From: Saccoglossus kowalevskii
Lineage: Eukaryota; Hemichordata; Enteropneusta; Harrimaniidae
Assembly: GCF_000003605.2 (NCBI RefSeq)
Contig: NW_003120927.1
Location: 451,637-480,644 of the forward strand
Reading direction: 5' to 3'
Length of the DNA: 29,008 bases
The position numbers and the translations under genes were made by a program. The notes under the pieces were generated by a model. The model was not told the origin of the DNA. It worked only from the letters and a program-made list of their open reading frames with translations, and ran no database searches. Numbering within the stretch: the first letter of the stretch is position 1; each line of letters opens with the position of its first letter. Positions 1-10,387 of the stretch are shown here, piece by piece.

Positions 1-1297
1 TTTTACTAGATTTCATGTAATATTTTAACCAATGTCATTTCGACATTTTATGCCAGGATTCAGATTCTCAAAATATTGTCCATGATCCAATTTTGTTGTT
101 GTTTTTTGTTTGTTTAATTAAAATCTATAGTCAAATATGGAATTAGTTTTAGTGGTATTAATATTTTAAATCCTACCTTTTATGACGTGGTGTGCCTTCA
201 CAGCTAAAATGTTGAAGCAATGCTTCCCAGTTATTTCCCAATTTTCTTTCAATTTTCCATCAAACAGAATATGATTTTCTTTATGAACTTTGATCAATTG
301 CCAATTTGACAGTTGCCAATGATGGTGGGAGAGTTATTGTGTATACAATATTGAATTAACATGATATATATGTACAAAAAAGATGACAACAACATTTATT
401 ATTTCAGGACTGTTTTGTATGAATATGTACGAATTTCATGATATTCGTCAACACACTGCAATATTACTGCATGCATTTCCATTTTTGATTCAGACTGGGT
501 TGTATATGCTCTGAACTGTGTTCTGCTGGATTTATAATGACTAGGTCCATGATGACATAATTATCTGTAATTTATTTTCGCTACCAAATAGATCACTGGA
601 TCGAAAAACACCGAATAATCAATTGTAATACCACTGTTTCTTTAACCAAATATTTATGAGTGCAAAGTCATGTGAATTGTGACATATGAACATACATTTG
701 TAGAAATATGCATATGAATGAGTTTTTGAACAGACTAGTTTTCATCCCATCTAGTTTTGTCTAGCGTCCTTGGATATTTTATGGAGACTGTTTTTGCAAA
801 TAAAGTCCAACACCGGGAAAAGTGTCAAGGCTGCTATGTGAGACACTTTGCAATTTGAAAATGTGGCATGTGGTCGATATACTCAAAGGTTTGCATAATG
901 ACCAACTTATGAATATTCATGATCCAACTCTGAGCATGAAGTAGGATCAAATAATATACAATACATGGAGACTATATATGATATAAATTCCCTACAAAGC
1001 GATCCTCATTGGGTCAAGACTAAGAGCTGAAATAAGATTAGAAAACTGGGCATTTAGTTTATATGCAGCCTGACAATAAAGCATTCTGATTTGTCGAAAA
1101 ACAGGTTTTAAGCATGCTTTTGGAATGACACTTATTGTGTTAGGGTATTTGTCAGAGCAAGCTTGACAGATCATCAGGTATCACTGTATTAGATTATCAA
1201 TCTTGTGTACCCTTATCAAAGAAATCTTTTATTTGCCATAGCAGCATCTTTTATCAGCTATATTATCATTTTTCACGCGTTTTTTTCACTTGTATAG
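1..1297. other. Non-coding DNA, probably an intron of the + strand gene
   Basis: This stretch is AT-rich and has no convincing exon on either strand. The only frame of note is about 60 codons on the - strand (992-1174); it lacks protein-like composition and uses no clear start. The stretch ends in a pyrimidine-rich tract and an AG at 1296-1297, directly before an open coding stretch. The simplest reading is the 3' part of an intron belonging to the gene that continues to 2482. Earlier exons of that gene should lie to the left of the window. Confidence 0.55.
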
Positions 1298-2482
1298 AAG
1301 TCTTGGAGGCATTTGACAAACTAAAAGACACAGCATCAGAAGACGCATTACGACAGTTTTTGTCAGTGTTCAAAAGCCAATCACACCAGGTTTGTTGTCT
1401 TTTTTTTAATAGGTAGTGTTCTAGTGATGCATATGATTAAAATGTTCTTGTTGTTTTTCGTGTACTATATACGATTATAATATTGGATTGTGACATATGC
1501 AGTTATTTAGTGATCCAGTCATCTTGCTATAGAACATGAACGCCCTATTTGTTTGTCAGTTGTCTAAGTTTGCTGGTTATGGCAACAGCTATCAGAAAAT
1601 TTTTTCATTTTCCACCTTCTACAGTTACACAGTATTGTTGAATCCCTAACACCGATGGCAGAATCTAACGATGGTCAGGGTGACAGTGAACGTAAGCTGT
1701 AGTTTCTATACTAAACATACATTTATAACTTAATACCAACTAAGCCAATAATTGTACCCTGTGCGAAGGGGGGGCTCTTGTTTGCTCTGTGATTTTGAAA
1801 CTTAGGGGGTTTTGTTGAAAATACATGGAATATAATAATCGTTCGTAATACAAGTAGAATTATGTCTGCCATTCAGTTTTAGTGGCATCTTCAAAGTTCA
1901 TCGTTTTTTTGATGCAATTTGCGAAGACTTTCCAAATAATTTGTCTTCAGGTTATTGATAATGATATGCAAATTACCTAGTTAATATGCACAAGCAACAT
2001 AAAACTACATCATGGAAGGTGAGAGAAGTTGACAAAGGCAGTGAATGGGTTTGATGATATGCAAATTATCTAGTTAATACACATAGACAAAATAAAGCTA
2101 CCTAGTGGAGGGTGACAAAAGTTGACCAGGGCAGTAAAAGAGTTAATATATGCACAGACAGAACATATAGCTAATTTTGTAGAAGATGACAATGGGTTGA
2201 TGGTTTATATGAAACTATTGATATACAGGGTTGAGTACTTTGAGTGAGTTCTGTACAGAATTCTTCACCAGTTTGGACAAGGTACATGAAGAGTCAGTTC
2301 GGAAACATAAAAAGCAGACCAAGAAAGTAGAACAGCTGGAACAACAGGAGTCTGACATTTTGAAAGAAACCCTCCTCGTCATGGAAGAAGTTAGAATTAA
2401 AAAAGAGGAAGAAGTGAAACGGAAATCAGTCTCTGGTAAAGAGAAGCTGGGGGCTAGTGTAAAAGAATCGCCACCAAAGTAA
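1298..2482 (+). CDS. Unidentified coiled-coil protein, last three coding exons (5' partial)
   Basis: I do not recognise this protein. Three exons join with canonical borders and matching phases: 1298-1389 (AG before, GT after, phase 0 end), 1625-1691 (pyrimidine tract plus AG before, GTAAGC donor, phase 1 end) and 2229-2482 (AG before, TAA stop at 2480-2482). The introns are 235 and 537 bp. The joined product is about 137 residues. It starts near VLEAFDKLKDT and has an acidic, Ser/Asn-rich middle (ESNDGQGDSE). It then becomes strongly charged and helical, with K/E-rich stretches such as KKQTKKVEQLEQQESD and VRIKKEEEVKRK, which suggests a C-terminal coiled coil followed by a disordered basic tail ending SPPK. 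There is no signal peptide, membrane segment or catalytic motif in the visible part. The start codon lies outside the window. An alternative acceptor AG at 1299-1300 would shift the first junction by three bases. Confidence 0.72.
1963..2210. repeat. Degenerate ~93-bp tandem repeat in an intron
   Basis: Two adjacent units begin with GATATGCAAATT (1963 and 2056) and share TAGTTAAT, a TGACAAA/GAGAAGTTGAC-like block and a GGCAGT block in the same order. A third, more decayed unit follows from about 2140 to 2210. It keeps GTTAATATATGCACA- and GAAGATGACAATGGGTT-like blocks. The array lies wholly inside the 537-bp intron before the last exon of the coiled-coil gene, so it does not affect the protein. 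It looks like a small, old minisatellite. Confidence 0.6.
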
Positions 2483-2535
2483 AGTTAGATTCAGCCTCCT
2501 TGCTTACTTATGTAGGTTGTTGAAGAGTTTTCAAG

Positions 2536-2644
2536 CATTTCTGCCATTTTATTTTCGTTTCGATATGCATTTCTGTATGGCTATTACTGGCATTTCTTTC
2601 ATTTTATTTTCGTTTCGATATGTATTTCTGTATAGCTATTACTG
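2536..2644. repeat. Two-copy 55-bp tandem duplication in the 3' UTR
   Basis: A unit starting CATTTCTGCCATTTTATTTT (2536) recurs at 2591 with only a few mismatches, both units ending in GCTATTACTG. The period is 55 bp. It lies 54 bp after the stop codon of the + strand gene and before the first poly(A) signal, so it should be transcribed as 3' UTR. The low divergence suggests a recent duplication or one kept by gene conversion. Confidence 0.8.
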
Positions 2645-2870
2645 ATTAGAACTTGATAGTCAAATATATATGTGACCATCATATTTTTATAGTGCTGTTA
2701 GTTTTCAATTCTAAGATTTCTATAAATCTAATAGTCGGAAGATATTCTGCAATGTAGTTATTAAGCTAAAAGTTGTTTTCGAAACACGGGGAACTCAGAA
2801 ATACTGGTAATGTTTTGAAACTTTAATTTACCTACAATTATGGATACAAAAAATGAATCAATATATCAAC

Positions 2871-2876
2871 AATAAA
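2871..2876 (+). terminator. Candidate poly(A) signal of the coiled-coil gene
   Basis: AATAAA occurs 388 bp after the TAA stop. It is the first canonical hexamer I see downstream of that stop. A T/G-rich stretch (TTGTGTAAAACTGAATATGTGT) follows at a distance typical of a downstream element. This would give a 3' UTR of about 400 bases. Positional evidence only. Confidence 0.45.
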
Positions 2877-2899
2877 AAAATTGTGTAAAACTGAATATG

Positions 2900-5600
2900 T
2901 GTATTTACATCATGATGGTGTAATAGTCTTATGAGGCTTGCTGGTACTGAGTTGATATGTTCTTGGATAAAGTACTTCTCAATCTCGGACTAACTGTGTA
3001 CCTGATGGCTCATGATTATTTGTGTGTGCCTGTGTAGAAACAATCCATATTTTGGGGAGTTCTCAATCTGTAGTATGCAGCCCAAAGAATACTTCCTCAG
3101 ATATGCTGCTAAGCAATGCCTCTTTCTAACTGCAAGTATTTCCATCAGTAAAAGAGCACCAATTTCTTTTTATCACTAAGGCTGATCTCAATAATATCTT
3201 GAAAAAGAATTCTAGTCTGAGATTTGTAAAAAAAAATTAGAAAATCATGCCCAATTGGGTTATATTTCCGCAATCATGATTGTCTGAAATATGTCTGCAA
3301 GTATCCTTTTCAACACAAAAACCTACTTTTTATGTGATGTCTGGCAATTCAAAGCAGAAACATGTATATATTTGTCATGCAACCCTCATTACCATTGCAG
3401 TGTGGCATTACGCAGTAAATTTGATAGGCTTTTTAGTGAAATCTCTTATCATGTGCTTCGATGTGCAAAGTGCCCTGAAAAAAAATAAAAATCAATGATA
3501 AGGTAATCCGAAGAATCCCATTGGCTTTCATTTTGGTGCAAATCCCTAACCACATGGAGTGTATGTTACCACTCTTGGGCATTCACAGAGTGTGTTTCCA
3601 TGACGACCAACGTCAGTACAAATAAGAGGAAAATGTGGATGTTGGTGGGCTGCAGAGCATAGTTTCTACTGAATCTCAAGAACCAGTCTGCCAAATCATT
3701 ATGTAATATATTTACAAATATTCCATTGATCTGATCCATAATTTTACTTACACCCACTTAGTTTTAATATTTTAATATTCATATGACATTTACACTGACC
3801 TTAATAGCCAATTACATTTGACCGTGGACGTCACTTATGTCATACAATTGAATAAATTAATATGCCAAAATTTAGAAGATGGCGCGAAAATTGAACATTT
3901 CATGTGCAAGTATTACTGTTTTAACAAGTCAATATGTATTAAACATGCTTTTTTGTTTTGTTTTTACCTCCTTGCAACACAAGCTTCCAAAACATACAGG
4001 AGTATGTTTTTGCAATACAATTTGTAAAACAAGAGCTCGACTTTTGATATGAACACTCGGACATCAAATTCTGCTTTTCTTGTATTATTGATACTAGAAC
4101 ACCGACTTGTAGATCTGACGGTTTTGTGTAATTTTGTTTGTCAGTATAGACTTTACAATCTGTTTTTTTCTGCACCTTTAGCTGGCAATTTTCTCTCAAA
4201 TCGTCTCGTTGTAGTTCAGAAAGGGTTTTTTTTTTGGTTTTCTGCCGTTAGGTTGTTTTCACCACTGATTTGTTGGCCATGTAGCAAGACTCAGTTTGGC
4301 ACAGGCAGTTCATCTTTTTTTACTGTTTTATGTGACATTGCCTCAGATAATTCAACCAACAACGTGTTATTATGACTTGAGATAATTTTGTAGCGTCTCA
4401 TGTTTAGCAGTGACTACTAATTTCCGCCATTGTATCAGGTACTTCATTAATGGAAACAAATTAAACATGTACGTCAATATGAACGTGTGAGTAGTAGACT
4501 TTGTTTTGTTCTTTAATGGATGACGACTTATGGTTGCATGATTGTAGAGACATGGTTGCTAAATTCTTGCGATTTAAAAGTAGGTTTGTTAAAAACATCA
4601 GTCAACTTTCATTCATCACAAACCCGTATGCGAAAATTAAACCACCACATCTAAAACCTCTGATTTTATCCTGTCCTGACCTGTCCATATACTCTGAATT
4701 AAACCTTGATTGTCCTTTAAATCGTTCACGTACAAATGGTGACGTTTACGTTTGTCAAATTTATGGAAGTCATCTATGCCTGAAACTGAAGTGCATGCAA
4801 TGTCAAGTCATCTCGTAGTACTCTTTGTCTCAGTAAACACGATTTGCAACTTTATTTCCTCAGTCTCGTCAGCAAGTTAACCGGTCTGTGTGAGTTGTCG
4901 GAGCAGTGTATAATAGCTGTATCGCGACTCGACTGATTTCTGCGCTGCATTTCGAAAAATATATACTTCATATACTTCATTTTTCCTGGGTAGAAAGTTT
5001 AATGCGTTGATTGCCTTCGGATAATCATCATCGCCACGATCTTCTTTTCTCGTTTTGAATATCATATGTAGTTATATATACTTCGAATCGATTCATCGTC
5101 TGCTGTCTACAGAAGTAAAATGTACCGTTCCTCACTGAATATGTATAGCTTTGATGCTGGTATCTTTAAAACAACAAATCTGCAAAAACTGTGATAAAAA
5201 AGTTGTAATCGAATTTGTCATTCCAAACTTCTATTTTCTAAATTCTCGACAGTTCTCTTTCTTTTCTGCTTCATTGCTCTTCGGAACTTCAGGTAAATAC
5301 TTCGGAAACTCTGTCTGTATTTGTTCAATTTGTATCTCATCGTCATGTTGTAGAATTCAAAGTAGATAAATTAACATTGATATTTCAATAATCAATACTA
5401 GGGTCGATGTTTATTTTGTTTGCTTCTTCTATTTACGAAGTGTATCTCTGGCCGCGATTATTCTATCGTCTCTTGCAACTGAAGGTCCACGCTGACTTTG
5501 TTTGGGCTGTATATTATGCGAAATGACTTTGCAGCGAAGGTTTAATGAAATCCTTAATTAACTGAGTTCTCATTCAATGAGATTTGAATCATTCACCTGT
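2900..5600. other. Intergenic DNA, no supported gene
   Basis: This lies between the 3' ends of two convergent genes. Several open frames of 60-108 codons occur (for example 4049-4375 and 4501-4818 on the + strand). They show no family motif, no splice context and no sharp compositional change at their borders, so I do not call them genes. The 4501-4818 frame is the least unlike a protein, but it is poor in acidic residues and unmatched to anything I know. T-runs and short A-tracts are common. No RNA gene is recognised. Confidence 0.5.
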
Positions 5601-5627
5601 CATGGTTTTGAAACACGAGTCCCGGCA

Positions 5628-5658
5628 TGACGTCACAGCTTCTCCAAACTACTATAAA
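5628..5658 (+). promoter_or_regulatory. CRE palindrome followed by a TATA-like box
   Basis: A perfect TGACGTCA (5628-5635) is followed 17 bp later by TATAAA (5653-5658) and then by a locally CpG-rich patch (CCCGGGGCGCGCAA, about 5678). This spacing is that of a compact CRE/TATA promoter firing to the right. No convincing coding exon follows within the next kilobase, so it may be a non-coding RNA promoter, a distal element or coincidence. Confidence 0.25.
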
Positions 5659-5923
5659 GAAGCTGTAATCGTTTCGTCCCGGGGCGCGCAATTAAACCAC
5701 ATCACTGTGTTTTGGATGTCTTCCTTCTTTACTCATCACGTGACTTTAAGCCTTGTACTTTAATCGATGGTTTGAGTGTATACCCCGTGTTTATACGTAC
5801 AATCAATATATTAATGAGCTTGAAAAAGGTTTTGTTCAAGATTGGTACCACAGGAACTGGCCGTAATACCGACATTTCACATTGCTTTCTGAAGTAGGCT
5901 ACATTTGCTGTAGTTCACAAAAA

Positions 5924-5980
5924 GTATACCACTGTGGATAAACCCATGGCTGGACCTTTATCGAACACGACGCGATGCGA
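5924..5980 (+). repeat. Fragment of the TTTAAAG-type MITE family
   Basis: The string ACTGTGGAT...GGACC.TTATCGA.CACGACGC here matches, with small changes, the stretch at 23897-23930, which runs on to a GGCGCTTTAA end. The present copy lacks that end and seems truncated or decayed. It has no coding capacity. The match was found by eye, and the boundaries are approximate. Confidence 0.4.
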
Positions 5981-6049
5981 AGAGTTTGGTATTTTGAATT
6001 ATTCATACATGAAATGACTGCTTACCCTGTCCTATATTCTAAGTGTCGT

Positions 6050-6100
6050 ATTCTATAGTCGTCCACGTGACGTATACAACACGTATAAACTACAATGATT
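6050..6100 (+). repeat. Fragment sharing the CGTATACAAC module of the MITE family
   Basis: The 6050-6100 stretch contains TAGTCGTCC and then CGTATACAACACGTATAAAC followed by TACAATG. This closely matches the module at 21528-21553 (CGTATACAACGCGTGTAAAA then TACATTG). It sits 70 bp from the preceding fragment and next to the inverted repeat described below. These may all be parts of one rearranged element. Confidence 0.4.
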
Positions 6101-6121
6101 TTGGTACGAGCTTCGTACGAG

Positions 6122-6575
6122 CATGGACGTACTAGAGATGGACGCTGCACGGTGATTCACACCTGATAAGACGCATTGTCTTTCTATTGTACTCATCTTA
6201 AATTTATGAATAGGCAGACGTACTTTCATCTTGGCTGAGTTGCCGCCTGATCTTAGTTTTGATTTTTCACGACAAGATTCGAATCTTAAATTTTATATTA
6301 TATTGGGTAAAAAAATACAGGCCTTGCCCATGAGCTGGTGCAATGTTAAGTTGTAAATCAAGGGTTTAACGCAGATCCGTATGTTCTAGGCAAGTTTACG
6401 AGCATGTTTGTACCGATCTTCTGCATTTGTTATCAATTTTAATTTTATATTGCCAGTAAACCCAGTGTGAGCGGATGACGATTTTGTTATCCGATGTTCA
6501 ATTCGAGTGAAATTTCCAGAAATGTCTCTAGTACGTCCATGGTACGAGTGCTGCGCGACGGCCACCGCTTTTCAT
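6122..6575. mobile_element. Possible ~430-bp element bounded by inverted repeats
   Basis: CATGGACGTACTAGAGA at 6122-6138 recurs as its exact reverse complement at 6525-6541. Just outside the right arm, the sequence CTGCGCGACGGCCACCGCTTTT (6551-6572) resembles the end of the TTTAAAG-type family, CTGCGCGACGACCACCGCGCTTTAA. The left side has only the partial 6050-6100 match. The interior has no ORF of note. It is most likely a decayed non-autonomous DNA transposon. Confidence 0.4.
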
Positions 6576-6599
6576 AATTTGTTTTTTGAAATGCAGCTT

Positions 6600-9500
6600 G
6601 AGCTATTTCCTCGCGTCTAGCAATAATTTCTAAAGAAAAACAAACCAGAATTCGAGTTATTGACGATTATGCTAGCCAATACATTGAGGGCTTTCCATTG
6701 ATTATTCTATTAGCAGGTTGAGTACTAATCAGCGAGATATAATAGATACAATTCGTTCCGTTCGACGGCTTTATCGAGTGTATCGTAGTGAGATGACAGG
6801 GCGCGGTTGGGTTAATAGGTGATAGTTGTAAAACGAAATAACTTCTCTTGCGTCAAAAATAAAACGTACACATCAATATGCAGCTGATAACATTTATACC
6901 ACTTTGTTTATTAACATGATTACAATATGAAGCAATATACACTGTTGAAGTTTTTATAATACGGTTGGAAATGGCATTTCGTTAAACCATGGCATGCAAC
7001 GGAAGAACCGAACTTGTCTTAAAATTTGTAAATGTCAATCTTGGATGAAATTAAGGATATCTGATTTGAAAAGGGCAGGGTTACACTGTCGTGTGAATGA
7101 ATTGATACACAGTCGACCAAGCACACTGGAACCACACGTTAATTAACAGTTGGGATCAAAAAAACATATTTACATATTGTCGGCTCTTACGACTAGTTAA
7201 CAAGCAATGTAATTATTGTGATGGTGAACAAAAGAAATTGACACGGTCTCTATTTCCATGGCGACATGGACGTAGACATATACGTAATGTTTTTTACGTC
7301 GCTGTCGATTTCTTTAATGTGTCTAGCCGTCTGACTTGTCACTGCTACCTTATCAGGCAGCGCAGCAGGATGTGTATCATTTCAAGTCGTATCAAAGTTC
7401 TTGCATAAATTAACCTTTGAATATATTAACCCACATCGTCACCACACGCGCCCAATTGGACACGCATCACAGATCTAACAAACGCCTGAAAATAAAAAAA
7501 TCGCGACTACGTGGATAACAGTGGCTTTTACATTGCTTAAAATAGTGTGTAATTAAGCTTGTTTTGGAGGTTGATTAAAATATAAATAAATAATAATTCA
7601 TGTTTTGTTTATTCTTATCGATAACGATGCCATTTTAGAAATCGCATGTTATAATCTCCTAGACTTTCAGCGAGTGTTGTGACAGACATATGAAAGACTT
7701 GGAAGTTCTCAGTTTGTATATAACCTACTGGACCACGAGTTAACGACAAGTATGTTCTCCGACTGAAACTGATCAACCCCATTTGCGTTATTAAATTGTA
7801 AAACAATACTATTAATAGCATATTGTCATACTCGTCAATGAATTTCCACCACTCTTTCACAAAGTATAGCTTTCATTTGGCATCATTTCAATCTTAGAGA
7901 AACGTTCTTATATACACTGTGTAAAAATAAAAATATTGACAAACAAATCTTCATAAAATATTATCTCCATTAACTTGTTTTGAGGTCACCAATAAGATGG
8001 CCGATAACCTTGGGTAGACGACAGGTAGTCTAGGAATATTAACAACAGCACAATTATCATTTAGATTATAACAATTCTACCTTCCGGACAATGTTCATAG
8101 ACTAGATAATTTATCTTATAAATATTCCGTGCCTGTTTAACAAACTAGTAGCGATGACATCACTTCCTGTTAATGTTAACTTCCTGTTAATATGGCCGAC
8201 AATGATGAGCAGACGGCAGGTAACCATGTGTCAAATAACAAACAAGTTACATGAAATAAAGTACATGTCTTATACAATAATTGCAAAACTACTATTCCAC
8301 AGTAATTAAAAACTTTAAATATAAACATTTACATTATTTCTATATTTATCTACAATACAACTCGGTTGTATATTATGAATATTTGCTCCCTGAAATCATT
8401 ACTATGGTAACGGCTCGTGAGTACGGTGTGAAAGGTCATTTTAATATAATATTGGTTGATTTTAGCCATGTCAAAGGGTGTCTTACACACAGAAAGTATT
8501 GGCCCACGGAGCTTTGGATAGTTTATGATTGTAAAAGGAGTCATGTTGTTTCATCTGTTTAAACTAGTGTATACATATGAGGATGGTAATATATTAGAAA
8601 CAGAAATTTGCATAATGATGGAATATAAGTTTTAGAACACATTTCTCGACGACTTTTCCTTCAACGCCCTAAATACCCCGTGTGTTTTTCCAGAATGCAA
8701 TTCTTCGCGTGACCTTTTCGTTATCAAATTCATTTCATTATGAGACATTTTTTTTGATTTGCGCACATTTTGCACCTTACTCAAAATGAACCATTTCGCG
8801 AGATGATTTGACGACTGAAATTTAAACTTGCAAACGAAACGCAGTACACTTGATCTCCAAACAGACTACCACTTCTTATAGTGCAAATTGTCCCAAACGA
8901 CGCGGACCTCAGAAATACAACTTAACTTTGGTTAATATTTAAAAACAATCAGCTTATCATTTCCATATATCAGCATATAATTAACATAACACAACAATTT
9001 TACTGGCCTATTCGAGATTACAAAGAATTCTGGTTCTCTCATCAATCGAAAATGTGATAAACAATTAAATAAAAAGCAAATTAATTGTTTTCCCTTGGTA
9101 CTCGGCTCCGAGTCGGCTTCGGCGTAACACCAAGATGTAAACATTACATAGTGAATCATGCAGCTGATTAATGCTAGATCAAAACTCTCATTCGACTACT
9201 GTTTTAAAAAACAAAAACGGATGAATCTCACTTACATATTTACCCACAATTCCTAGCGAAAATGCAAGACAATAATAAGAGGATATGCTGGGTGAGACGA
9301 ACGGTTATATTTTCCTTTGTGGGGTTCATTTGTGGAAGAGAATATTAAACATTGTAAAAGTTATAACTGAAATAAAATGCTTGTATTTAACAGGAACGCT
9401 TATATTGTCACGTGACACACGCGAGAGTGTGATCTAAAGAGCGGGTCAGTCAGTGTGTTCGTTATTTTTAATTTTCGTTTAAATCAATGTTTTATATTTT

Positions 9501-9690
9501 AGGGAGCAAACAACACTGATTTACATAACAGTTATTGAATATATATTATATATATTTATATATATCGTATGTATATATGTATATCGTATCGTATCGGATT
9601 TGCGCTTGCGTAGAGTCTCTCTTGATAAATCTTAGCTCGCCAAATCTTAGTTGACCTTTGACCGTTTGACGCCTACTTCGATGTTATGTT
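6600..9690. other. Intergenic DNA, no supported gene
   Basis: AT-rich sequence lies between the two convergent genes. Frames of 64-93 codons (7615-7860 -, 8281-8562 +, 8932-9159 -) look random in composition. A short direct repeat, ACTTCCTGTTAAT, occurs twice at about 8161-8190. A (TA)-rich tract with TATCGTA repeats lies at 9537-9598. I see no RNA gene or conserved domain. Confidence 0.5.
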
Positions 9691-9691
9691 T

Positions 9692-9697
9692 TTTATT
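9692..9697 (-). terminator. Candidate poly(A) signal of the synaptotagmin gene
   Basis: TTTATT on the + strand reads AATAAA on the - strand, 384 bases after the synaptotagmin stop codon at 10081. I see no closer canonical hexamer between 9698 and 10080. If used, the 3' UTR is about 400 bases. Positional evidence only. Confidence 0.4.
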
Positions 9698-10080
9698 CAC
9701 TACTAGAATAAATCCTAACATTAAGCTAAACTGTAACAGATATAACATTAAATTAATTTCAGTGTTTCAGTGATAGCTAATTTGGCAAATAATTTTTGAT
9801 TGAATATACATCAATTGTAGACTCGGCTAAACCATGATCTCAAATTTCATTCTTGAAAGTCTTAACTTTCATTTTAAATGTAAAAACAATTGATATGTAA
9901 CGTTAAGTTATAACAATATGTATGGTAATAACGAGCACGTGACTTTAGGTCTTAGGGTCAAAGGTTATGCACATTGTAAACAGGTGTACTCTCTTCCAAA
10001 ATATTAAATGAGGATACAATGTTTGGGGAAACAATAACTCAAACTACAAAAATATGATATCTTCAAATTCCTTGGTCAAA

Positions 10081-10387
10081 TCATTCCATTAATTTGTGCC
10101 ATTCTGCAATTTGCTTTCGTGGGTTTTCCATGATCTCTTTCCAATGGCGTTTTTCGTCCTCTGCACACGCTTTGGCGCCGATCACTAGCCGGCCAATGAT
10201 CTCGTTTTTCGTGACTCTGTCGTGGTCGAGAATCTGAAACTCCAAGCTGACATTTTGCAGGCCTTCCATGGGGACATCGAAGAGGAAGATTCGTTGAATA
10301 CGGGATTTAATGTCCGTTTCTTCAGACGTGTCTTCTTCTTGGCAAGCCGCTGGTTGCTGTACATTAAGTGGATCTTGACGTATGGAT
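10081..10387 (-). CDS. syt4/syt11-like: Synaptotagmin last exon: remainder of C2B, with a one-base frame break
   Basis: The acceptor AG is at 10389-10388. The first part reads [20 protein letters not shown] followed by [13 protein letters not shown], the polybasic strand of C2B. After FNE the expected continuation [13 protein letters not shown] is found only in the next frame, because the 307-base exon is one base short of the length needed. The break lies around 10286-10291. Read without correction, the frame ends about 34 codons later at a TAG. Beyond the break, the second frame carries [14 protein letters not shown] (two Asp ligands, Glu at the last site), [19 protein letters not shown] and the TGA stop. 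WHKL fits the WHxL motif near synaptotagmin C-termini. Confidence 0.92.

Noticed and set aside
4049-4818. Two + strand frames of 108 and 105 codons
   Set aside because: Composition is typical of AT-rich random translation, with no recognised motif and no neighbouring exon signals; kept only as intergenic sequence.
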